A DNA stretch of 64,000 bases, taken from assembly GCA_022494885.1 (NCBI GenBank), contig JAGVSM010003431.1, positions 434,001 to 498,000 on the forward strand, written 5' to 3'. The notes under the pieces were generated by a model, which was not told the origin of the DNA, ran no database searches, and saw nothing but the letters and a program-made list of their open reading frames with translations. Position numbers and translations under genes: made by a program. The stretch is from Micrasema longulum (lineage: Eukaryota > Arthropoda > Insecta > Trichoptera > Brachycentridae). This document shows, in pieces, positions 55,765-64,000 of this stretch (position 1 is its first letter; each line of letters begins with the position of its first letter).

Positions 55765-55965
55765 TTGTAATTGTCAGTGCTTTTACCTACCATTCAAGAA
55801 GTCTCGAGTTCGATTTCCGACATGGTCGATATTAAATATGTTTTAAAGGGGTGTTTTCACATCAGAGTATTTCACAGTTCCTGGGCTGGTACCTGAAGCG
55901 TACGACTGCTCATCATCTCAAGAAACTTTATTTGCTTTTCTATGGTGAATGTAAAACCTTATACG
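55765..55965 (+). mobile_element. SINE (family 3), copy
   Basis: Box B GAGTTCGATTTCCGACATGG is followed by TCGATATTAAATATGTTTTA, GGGGTGTTTTCACAT, and the core CCTGGGCTGGTACCTGAAGC, GTACGACTGCTCATC. Order and spacing match the 58.6-kb copy. The A box region (CAGTGCTTTTACCTACC) is degraded. Confidence 0.6.
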
Positions 55966-55994
55966 CAACAAAACCTTTTTACGTAATTGGCGTC

Positions 55995-57590
55995 TATTAT
56001 ATAAAAGTGTTTATGAGTACAGATCAACTTCTCGATCTCAAGAAAAGTAAGATACACCTTCCCTGCTTACTTTAAATGTAGGTAAAACTCAGCTGAATAT
56101 AACAAAACTACACATAGGATACGTACATACGAGTACATCCAATTTTACCGGCTTTGTTCTTATTTTCTGTACTTTCAAAGCTTAGTAAATGTCTTTTTCT
56201 CAGTTGGTTGGCAAAAAGCTCATGTAGTTAAACTGATTTGAAAAGTTTAAAAGTGTACGCGGGGCAGTCACATAAAAATAAACACCAACAAATATAACAT
56301 TTAAGTTTAAGTGAAAGGTCTTGGTAGAGGATCATTATAATTTACATAGATATAAAAGTAGACTGATGCTTAAATTCTCAAATTTGAAATAACCAGTGAT
56401 CGGTTTCTTCGCTTTCGCGATATCTTTGAGACTGATATTTAAATTATAAAATTAAATGTATTTATGTATGGGTCGTGAGATGTAATAGTAAAGAACTTGA
56501 TAAAAAAAGAGCCACAACAGTACATGTTTTAAAAATTATTAAAATAACATTATTTTTACACGGTAACATTTCGTAAAAAGCTCAGTCAGACAAAAATAAT
56601 TCAAATCGTTTACGGCGATAAATTTTTAAATTCTTTATCGTTACTGTTTTGTTTTTGTATAAACGCATTATTTTTTTACGAAGTATACTTTTATAAAAAG
56701 TAATAAAACTGGTTACTTGTTATTTCAAATTTGTGAATTTAATTATCACCCGTCTTTTATTTATATTAATGAAAAAAACATATTTTGCTTACAAATTTGG
56801 AAGACTTTGATTAAACATTAAAATATGGATGACTGCAATTGAACGGCTGATGATCTATCTGATCACATTACAAACGTAAAATTCAATATTGTATCTATGT
56901 GTTAACGTCCAGATCTCCCTGTTGATTTGTAAATGGCGAATAACTGGTAAATGGAAAATTTAAACCAGCCCGTTAAAATTTGTGACAACTTTTATAATAT
57001 TTTATTTATATACACGGCACGCAGTGCTTTTTACCAATCAAAGAATACACGTCTAAAATAGACTTCAAATAATAAACAACAGATAAACGATAAAAAAAAC
57101 ATAAAAAGTTTTCACATGTACATATTATTACACAATAGTTTCATACAATGTACACCACTAATAATATATTGTGGAAAAAATAAATTATTAAAAGGTATTT
57201 AAAAATTGAAAAATTAGAAAAATGTTTTTTTAAAAAAAGGATAAGTATCTTTAATCATAGGACATTGAACAAAATATTTTTTTAAAAATTATACTTAGTT
57301 AAAGAAAAAGAAAAATGTTGTTTTCATGTTAAAAATAAAAATCCAAAATATGTATAATATATTTACAGAAAATAGAAAAAGAAGTAAATAGAACGCAACA
57401 TAAAATAAAAAATATATATTGCAGCTAAAAATATATGTATACTTTAGCTTAATAAATGTAAGTTACCGTTTGCCATCTTTAAAATAATCAAATAGAGTTG
57501 GTTGATTTAAACTATACTTTACTTATAAAAAAATATCAGAAATGTCAAAATACTTGTTGCCGAGTACATGGAGTCGATTCAGAATAGCAA
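55995..57590. other. Unassigned AT-rich DNA
   Basis: Nothing recognisable; A/T runs only. Confidence 0.4.
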
Positions 57591-57611
57591 AAGAGTAGGG
57601 GAGATTCCGGC

Positions 57612-57996
57612 AGTACCGGTCGGCATCCAGTACCAGCCAGTTACTGTTTCCGAAATTCTACAAAAGATGGCGCACGACGGCTCGCGGCGTTTGTGTAATT
57701 CTCTCTTATAAGTATATACCCCACGCGGCGTCAAATTTTCGCAACGAGCTTGCTGTCAGTGTAGAGATTTGCGTTGCGCACAGTAAAGCGGTACCCTAGT
57801 AAAATTTGATGGGTTATCAGTGGAGAATATTTGACCATTTCAACAAAACTTAAACGTGGTATGTATTGATTACTTATATAAATATCATAAAACATGTTCA
57901 AATCACACTTTATGCGTTATATTTTATTATTGAATGAACATTTTTTTTTTCCGTTTCCTTCAGAACCGGCCACAAAATTGTCTTAAAGTACCGGCC
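57612..57996 (+). promoter_or_regulatory. pogo subterminal repeats and putative core promoter
   Basis: AGTACCGGTC (57612), AGTACCAGCC (57629), AGAACCGGCC (57962) and AGTACCGGCC (57987) are near-identical 10-mers, likely transposase-binding sites by analogy with subterminal motifs in other elements. Between them CTTATAAGTATATACC (57706-57721) is a TATA-like box with GTCAGTGTAG about 35 bp downstream as a possible initiator, upstream of the transposase start. The functions are inferred. Confidence 0.45.
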
Positions 57997-58037
57997 ACAA
58001 TTTGAGTTTATTTTAAAGTGGTTTAATTTCTTTGTAG
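57859..58037 (+). other. Putative 5' UTR intron of the pogo transposase
   Basis: The donor GTATGT (57859) follows AACTTAAACGTG and the acceptor TTTCTTTGTAG ends at 58037, 17 bp before the transposase ATG at 58055. The interval is AT-rich with a T-run before the acceptor. Inferred from splice-site sequence and position only. Confidence 0.35.
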
Positions 58038-58054
58038 GTATACCTACACAAATA

Positions 58055-59700
58055 ATGTCAGGTGATGAAGGTGAAAACATGAATAAAAAGGGCACATGGG
58101 ATCCTCCGATAGGATCCGTAGAAAGTGTATTAAGTAAGGAGATGAGTGCACGCTAGGCCGAAAATAAGCATAAGGTACCTAAAACGACATTAAATAATAG
58201 AATTAGTGCTTTAAAAAAACAAGAAAGAGGTATACATTAAGCCTGTCATGGGTCATTTCTACAAGACATTCACACCTAACACGAGCAAGTGTTGGCAAAA
58301 CATGTCAAATAGTGGCAAATAGACTAATGCCCTTAAACAGGCGGGGATTTTTTTAACTGGCTTTCCAACTTGCCGAAAAATTTAAATTACCCCACCAATT
58401 CAATAGGGAAAAGATGTCTGCGGGGAAAAACTATTATTATTATTTAATAAAAAGAGACAGCTATCTGTCATTGCGGACTGCTAAATCAACAAGTTTAATG
58501 AGGGACCTAGGTTTTAATAGAATTCAAGTAGAGCGGTTCTTTGGAAGTCTTGAAAGCTTGACACAGTATAATTTTACTCCTTACAAAATATTTCACAATA
58601 ATGGTTTAATTCCCGACATGGTTGATATGAAATATTTATTTAAAAGGGTGTTTTTACCCTAGAATATCTCATAGTCTCTGGACTGGTATCTGAAGCATAA
58701 GGCTGATCATTTTACCTTTATGTAACAAGAAAAAATAAACAAGATACTATGCGATTGGTATACCAATGCAATGCCCTATGCACCATTAGGTGTGGAAAAG
58801 GAATGATGATGATAACATATGAAACTACGATGAGACTGGTGTTTGCATTGTCCAGAAACATGCTAAAGTGATAGCTACCACAAACTAAAGACATCTCGGA
58901 AAACCTACTTCGTCAGAGCGTGGAAAAAATGTTACTGTACTTTTTGCTATAAGCGTTGAAAGTCGATTTGTGCCTCCACTTTTTATGTTCCGACGGTCAA
59001 AAATGAATGACAAACTCATGATTAACGCTCCACACGAGAGTGTAGTCGAAGTCCAGTGAAATGACTGGATGAATGCCGATATGTTTTGAGGTGGATGTAT
59101 CACTTCAAAAAATATGCGAGTCCAACAGAACTGCACCATTTGTGCCAATTGTAGGTGAGCACGTCAGTCACAAATACTTGGACATCATTGTGTTTGCTTA
59201 AAATAAATCACATTCACACGATCAGCACCTCAACTCATACAACTCATAAGCTTCAGGCGCTTAATAGTACGTTCATGAAGCCTTTTAAATCATCTTACAA
59301 TGATCCATGTGACTTATGGATGAGATCAAACCCCGCCATAAGAGTCAGTGAATATGAAATGCAAGGTTTGTTTTGTCTGCATTTAACAGAGTTTTTTGCA
59401 CAGATGTTGGTGTAAATGGCTTTTGTTGTATTGGAATTCACCCTTTTGAATAATAATATCTTTAATGATTTATAGTTAATAGCTTTGGATATGACCAACG
59501 TAACAAAAAATCATCAATCAAACTCAGAACCATTGCTTCTATCTTCTTAGCAGTCAAAACCGATAGTTCCAACTTCTGGACAAGCAGGACTGACAAAATT
59601 GTCCACTCAACAGCTAGAATCATCTTTAACTCCTCAACAAGTTAGATCACAAAATGCTTCTTCTGCGTCCAAATTTCAAATTGCTTCTTCTTTTCAATTA
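58055..59700 (+). pseudogene. pogo/Tigger-type transposase (DDE_1 family) pseudogene
   Basis: Start ATG 58055: MSGDEGENMNKKGTWDP, then KEMSAR, a TAG (58154-58156) where the family has a sense codon, and HKVPKTTLNNRIS, a pipsqueak-type helix-turn-helix. Further on AEKFKLPHQFNREKMSAGKN and LRTAKSTSLMRDLGFNRIQV with VERFFGSLESLTQYNFTPYK (CENP-B-like domain into catalytic core). A SINE sits exactly before DETGVCIVQKHAKVI (first Asp, 58829). Then SERGKNVTVLFAISVESRFV with PPLFMF, DWMNADMF, GEHVSHKYLDIIVFA (second Asp lost; family DNHxSH) and LQALNSTFMKPFK (third Asp is Asn at 59263-59265). Several stops and frameshifts. Two catalytic residues are gone, so it cannot transpose. Confidence 0.85.
58603..58825 (+). 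mobile_element. SINE (family 3) inserted in the pogo transposase
   Basis: It begins at box B (GGTTTAATTCCCGACATGG) and so is 5'-truncated. It continues GTTGATATGAAATATTTA, AAGGGTGTTTTTACC, the core CTGGACTGGTATCTGAAGC, GGCTGATCATTTTACC, TTTATGTAAC and ends (GAT)n at 58802-58812. It interrupts the transposase between the IFHN-like and DETG codons, so the SINE was active after the pogo insertion. Confidence 0.7.
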
Positions 59701-60404
59701 TATGAATCTCAATAAGTTTATATTATTGACCAATCAATTGACAACTTCAAAACAATCGTTTCAAAAATGTCACCGGTTTCTGATGCTCCAAAAAAAAGCC
59801 ACTGCACGACGTTGTTATGCTGGAAAAGGTTAAAATTCAACAAGTTTACCATACAAAAAGATCCTTGAAGAGAAAATACCAGAAAAAAACAATGGTTCAG
59901 TTAACCAAAGAAAAAGTTAGCTGTTAGGGTAGGATGTTAACAAAAATAGCAAAAGTTTACTTAAGGTAAAAACGTCAGCAGAAAAGGCAAGAAAAAGATA
60001 AATAAAAACCAAAGTCTCCTTCATATTGTTCAAGAGAAATTTTTCCTTTTATGCCTTGAATCTCACGAAGATGATTGAATATAATGTGGAAATTTCAAAA
60101 TTTGTGTCCAAGAGACTTGTGCCAATATTCCAGAATTATTTAATCAATATGTTTGTGATTTGTTTTAAAATCATTTTCTACTGACGGTCCTGAAAAACTA
60201 CTTTTTAAATGTCTATTTCACATTATCTTCAAATTTTATTAATAAAGTTGTGTGTTTCTAAAGAAATCAGTTTTTATTATTTCCATTGAAAGCCAAAGAG
60301 TTTTTTTTAAATAAATCAGCAAATATTGAACATTTAATTTAAGTCATTTTTATTTAATTCTACCTAAATCTTAGGGTGGCGGTGCTGCCGGACTCTTCCC
60401 TATA

Positions 60405-60930
60405 CCGTTCGCGAATTGTTGCAACTAAACGGTCGTACTTGACGATTCATTCGTCAATGTATCTTTAAGTTAATGTATGCTAATAGTTTTGGGGTGAGTT
60501 GTATCTTAGCATCGACGGTGAGCAGTTGTGTTTTTTTTTGTCAGGGCGTACAATTTTGGGACAATAATATTACTTTGGCGCATTGTACTGGATTAATTAT
60601 TACCGGACATCGATGAGTTTTCTATTTTTGAATTTTTTTTATTTTATTGAATTTCCGTAACTGTCTTCTTTTTCGCATTTGAAATGTTTTTATTTAATCT
60701 TAGTTTCAGCATAGAGGATCCTGGGGATTCTCCTGATCTTAAGAATAGGAAAAGACCTAGAGCGCCTAGTTCCCCTGATTTGCAACCATGCAAACTTCCT
60801 TTCCATGCTCACGAAATTTCCTCTCCGTCATTTACCTATTCGGATAACGCTTCTGGATCATTCTTAGTATTCGTTCAATACGTGAACCAATTTTTCTTCT
60901 CTCGGTTAGTTTTAACAAATTTTTAATATT
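60405..60930 (+). pseudogene. LINE ORF1 start fragment with 5' UTR
   Basis: The frame from about 60711 (ATAGAGGATCCTGGG) reads EDPGDSPDLKNRKRPRAPSS, PDLQPCKLPFHAHEIS, FTYSDNASGSFLVFVQYVN, resembling the N-terminus of insect LINE ORF1 proteins (Pro/Ser/basic region then a YxDNxxGPFxVxV block that opens the nucleic-acid-binding part). The upstream GC-moderate DNA (60405-60700) would be its 5' UTR, running directly up to the pogo right end. The frame stops at 60926 and the rest of the element is absent. Confidence 0.5.
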
Positions 60931-60957
60931 GATAGTGATAGTTAATAAATTCATATC

Positions 60958-61205
60958 TGATTTCGAGTTTAAAGTTAACGTATCTTAAAAAAATATTTTC
61001 AACTTTGTCAATAGTATACTCGTGTAAACTATAATATGGAGTCCATATAGTTAAGTTGTTATCCAACTGCCTCCTAACCAAAGCTGTATACACGGATTTC
61101 AAAGAATAAGAAAATATTTTTCAAGTCGTTTGTCCTCGAAAAATAAATCCAATATTTTAAAGGATTTATTGGCTAGCAGTATATGTGACTGATGAGAGAG
61201 AACTT
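60958..61205 (-). pseudogene. LINE RT connection-domain fragment
   Basis: On the minus strand LISHIYC, SFKILDLFF, then in frame VYTALVRRQLDNNLTIWTPY, YSLHEYTIDKVENIF. The L-SLY-S-VR--LEY---IW-PYY--HI--IE-VQ-RFL block is standard between RT palm and C-terminus in Jockey/I-type LINEs. It is oriented against the ORF1 fragment next door, so the two are not one element. Confidence 0.65.
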
Positions 61206-61209
61206 TAAA

Positions 61210-61629
61210 TAAAAAATAACAAAAGACTGGATTTCACCCCCTCTTTCACCCTGGGGGGTGAAATCCAGTCTTTTGTCTACGAACATTTGGACAAACTCAA
61301 ATTTTGTAATGAAACCAACTGGTCCAAGAAGAAGTTTAAAAATTGAAAAATTGTTTTCAGGCGTTCCCTAGTATGTGAAATAATTCAGTCAGATGAATCT
61401 CTTCACAAAAATAAAGGTTTCGGCTCTTTAACTTCACTAAAATCAACAAATGGAAGAGTTAAAGAATATGGATGTTCAAACGTAGGCAAAATGGTGACTG
61501 TTACACAGTGTGTAAAGTGGCCACTTAAACCAGCCAATGACAGGTCATAAGCCCTGTAAATGCCTAGACTTCCATATTCCCTTATTTAAGGTATTCTCCA
61601 TCCTTGTTGTGATTTGTTAAAAAATAACA
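61210..61629 (-). mobile_element. Palindromic repeat family, composite copy with 12-bp duplication
   Basis: The insert 61222-61617 starts with a perfect hairpin of 22-bp arms (61219-61240, 61255-61276; core AAAAGACTGGATTTCACCCC) made of two opposed pieces of the constant end, followed by GTCTACGAACATTTGGAC. Then TTTCAGGCGTTCCCTAGTATG, the middle block, CAGTGTGTAAAGTGGCCACT, CCAGCCAATGACAGGTCATA, GCCTAGACTTCCATATTCCC. TAAAAAATAACA flanks it at 61210-61221 and 61618-61629 (low complexity). Confidence 0.65.
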
Positions 61630-62039
61630 CCTTGATATCGCACATCAGAAACAGAAACAGAATTACTCAAATTAATTTCCTTGTCGATTAATTGTGTAAT
61701 TAATAGATATAAAGTAGATTAGTCAATTTTGAGAAATACTTTTTTATAGTTTTATGGTAAATTTATTTTATGTACCTATGATTATACATGTTTAACCATA
61801 TACTGTAAGTTGAATTCCTATTTGTTCATAAATTTAGTTTGATTCAAGATGTATAAGATATACAGCATTTTCTCTTTTATATAATAACATAAATTTTATC
61901 GCATATTTTTTTGCTGTATTTCTAAATACTGTAATTTTTTTATTTTTAAATTTGTATAATGTATTGTATATTATTAACTTACCTTTGTTTATAAAAATAA
62001 TAAAAATGTTTCTCGAATGTTTATATAATTAATATATAA

Positions 62040-62172
62040 CATCAGAGATAGGCAGAACGGCAAATGTTACATATTCTCTGCCGTAATATTTTAATGTTAA
62101 TAACTCCCTAGGAGTTTGGATCCAGTCCATGTTTACAAAAAATTGGAAAAATAAAAAATATTGTGAGTCATA
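62040..62172 (+). mobile_element. Palindromic repeat family, short copy
   Basis: AGATAGGCAGAACGGCAAATG, TACATATTCTCTGCCGTAAT, TAATAACTCCCTAGGAGTTT, GATCCAGTCCATGTTTAC, AATATTGTG: a middle piece joined to the constant end, with most of the arm deleted. No duplication found. Confidence 0.6.
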
Positions 62173-62174
62173 TT

Positions 62175-62640
62175 ATTTCACAATCCATCATTGTCTTCCG
62201 TTTTAATATTTATTTACACCTGTGAACAATATTTTTACATAAAAATAATAAAATTACACGTATACAGTTACTTTGGCATTGACTGCAAATTAAAAAAAAT
62301 ATATCGATCATAGCTGTGGACAATTTAAAAATGAATTGTATCATAAATGTAATTATTATTGTATTATTTATTTTATGAAATGCTGTAAAATGGGTTTAAA
62401 TTAAGAGGTTCCGTTTTTTTACCTCCTCTGTAATCTCATATTTATAATAATTGGTGGATTTGAAGAATTTATGCCTGTTGAAAAGCATATGAGCTCCTAC
62501 CCAGTTGTCGGTGATAGAAGAAAACGATGTAGTGTGTTGACGCGGTATTTATTACACGGTAAATAAAAAGGTTGACAGAGAGAGTAAATACGTAAAAGTT
62601 TTATGTTGAATCACTGAGCACTGAATTGGACTACATATCG
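62175..62640. other. Unassigned AT-rich DNA
   Basis: Nothing recognised; a moderately GC-rich patch at 62470-62560 has no resemblance. Confidence 0.35.
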
Positions 62641-62669
62641 AAACTAACCTTTACTGACCAAATTACATA

Positions 62670-63196
62670 ATGTTTCTACATTGTATGAACCGAGTTATTA
62701 ATCTTAATCTGTCTTCATTGGAGAGACGTAGAACTGAGATGGACCTTTTATGCATTTTCAAAATACTGAATGCTATAAGTGATGTCCCATCTCTGTTGCA
62801 ATCAATTTCTTTTCATGTTCCCAACCATGTCACCAGAAGTCAAAATCTTCTATTTATAAAATCTTCTAAGAGCAATTTTGGTTTTTATGACCCAATGTCC
62901 AGAATGTGTAGATTAGTCAATTCATCACACGACTTGGAATTCTTTGGGATAGATCTTCCGGCTTTTCGTACATCTCTTCGAGACTAAACAGTGTGGGATG
63001 AAGTTGGATTGGCATGGTTTAGGTCGAAGTCTTAGGTCTTTCGTTTTTATGAATATATTGTAAACAATTACTGTTTTGCCATTGTTTGTCTTTGCTTAAT
63101 AGTTTTATGTTCTTTTTGTTCAGTTTCTTGCATTTATGTTTCTTTATGTAACTGTTGTAATTGGCTAAGGCCGTATATATAATAAATAAATAAATG
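62670..63196 (+). mobile_element. 5'-truncated LINE: RT C-terminus and 3' UTR
   Basis: The 105-codon frame 62670-62987 contains LSSLERRRTEMDLLCIFKIL, NAISDVPSLLQSISFHVP, TRSQNLLFI, NFGFYDPMSRMCRLVN, LPAFRTSLRD and stop. SLexRR--xDLcFLYKLLNG-IDsP-LLs-I-FhVPxxxTRsxxLFxI... is the C-terminal pattern of many insect LINE polyproteins. The 3' UTR ends TAACTGTTGTAATTGGCTAA and (AATA)n (63180-63194) and matches the minus-strand copy at 46.02-46.23 kb. The frame is intact as far as it goes; the catalytic part is missing through 5' truncation. Confidence 0.75.
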
Positions 63197-63199
63197 AAC

Positions 63200-64000
63200 A
63201 ACATGTTGTAGCAGATTGACTGTCTAATCTGACTGTAACTAAAGAAATTACTGCATGTATTTTGCCCAGCGTTCACTTGACTTCCTAGAAGGAACTCGAT
63301 TTCTTGAACTACCTACTTTCTTAGCTGTCAGCAATTTCATCGATATGGCTGATATTCGCGCATGTCAGCAATGATTTGTCATAAGTAATTTAGGTGTTTT
63401 GGGAATCATTGTTTACATATAGGAAATGTGTGATTTCGTTTCTGCATTGACTTGTATACAATAGTAGGTCAGCTGATACTCAGAATTGATTTCCGGGTGA
63501 CTCCAACAAGTTAACTGTTACTACACTATAAATATAATTGTATTCTTCATACTTAATATTTAAATTGGGTAAATATCGTTAAATTATACATTTTTTACCT
63601 AGCAGTAACCCCCGCATATAAAATTACGCTAAAAATGATATTTCATTGTGTTTTAGGGTGGTACTCTGAATCTTCTTTACCTCTTAGAGGGTGGTTCGAC
63701 TTTTATTTTTTGCTTTATATCTTTTTCTTTCCTTGGTTCTTTTTTCTCTCTCCTTCCAAACTCATTATCTGATCCCATATTCCTCATAATTAAATATTTA
63801 TAAAATAATTCATTTTTTTTATTCTAACAAATGGAAATATTTATGTTTTTTTAGAACAAAATTTTGACGAAGATTATTTTTTTGACCAGTCTGTTTTTTG
63901 GCTGGCTGGAAAATATTGCTTTAATCAATAATTCCGCCAATGTATTTATTCTTTTGTACTTGAAGTTTTGAACAAATACATTTATAAAAATAAATATGAC
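63200..64000. other. Unassigned AT-rich DNA
   Basis: Nothing recognised on either strand; T/C-rich runs near 63710-63760. Confidence 0.4.

Larger units (their letters stand above)
57598..60400 (+). mobile_element. pogo/Tigger-type DNA transposon, decayed, both ends present
   Basis: Terminal inverted repeats begin GGGGAGATTCCGGCAGTACC (57598) and, on the opposite strand, GGGAAGAGTCCGGCAGCACC (60400): three mismatches in the first 21. TA adjoins both ends (57596-57597, 60401-60402), the Tc1/mariner/pogo target. It carries a 5' UTR region, a transposase pseudogene and one SINE insertion. Four AGTACCGGCC-like motifs lie subterminally on the left. Length 2.8 kb including about 0.2 kb of SINE fits a full-length pogo-like element. 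Confidence 0.85.

Overview
This window looks like gene-poor, AT-rich chromosomal DNA from an arthropod, most probably an insect. The reasons are the very low GC of the background, the mixture of L2/CR1-like, Jockey/I-like and RTE-like LINEs with several tRNA-derived SINEs, and DNA transposons of the pogo, mariner, hAT and Helitron types. I cannot name the species or order. I found no host protein-coding gene, no functional rRNA or tRNA gene and no CRISPR array. Every recognisable coding stretch belongs to a transposable element, and almost all are broken.

Layout. 1-5.5 kb: an L2-like LINE with RT (2.1-3.56 kb), RTE-like LINE tail fragments and SINE heads. 5.5-13.3 kb: MITEs, a LINE C-terminal fragment (7 kb) split by a palindromic repeat, a region rich in a GGTAAT/GAGC motif, a TTAA-flanked MITE, a 210-bp perfect-type palindrome and a minus-strand RT tail. 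13-25 kb: mostly unassigned AT-rich DNA with a Helitron-like element (16.2 kb), a hAT-like element (18.9-19.6 kb) and a TIR element (20.6-21.3 kb). 25-35 kb: a second L2-like LINE (25.4-26.1 kb), a CGTTG minisatellite, SINEs, a 258-bp TIR element and a deleted mariner (33 kb). 35.9-40.8 kb: an old LINE RT carrying a SINE and then cut by a near-complete two-ORF LINE. 41-57 kb: LINE tails, palindromic repeats and a second hAT element with an exact 8-bp duplication (46.7-47.6 kb). 57.6-60.4 kb: a decayed pogo/Tigger-type transposon with both TIRs. 60.4-64 kb: LINE ORF1 and RT fragments and another LINE 3' end.

The most unusual thing is a repeat family with at least fourteen recognisable copies or pieces, about 5% of the window. 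It is non-coding and built of long internal inverted repeats and two 12-bp palindromes. Six copies are flanked by direct repeats of 11-17 bp (one with one mismatch). One end is usually constant while the other is variable, as for target-primed retrotransposition, although the inverted-repeat architecture looks like a foldback DNA element. One copy can be checked against its own empty site, because it sits inside a LINE whose sequence is present uninterrupted 33 kb away.

All motif, duplication and similarity statements come from reading the sequence by eye; family names rest on recalled motif patterns, not on database searches.
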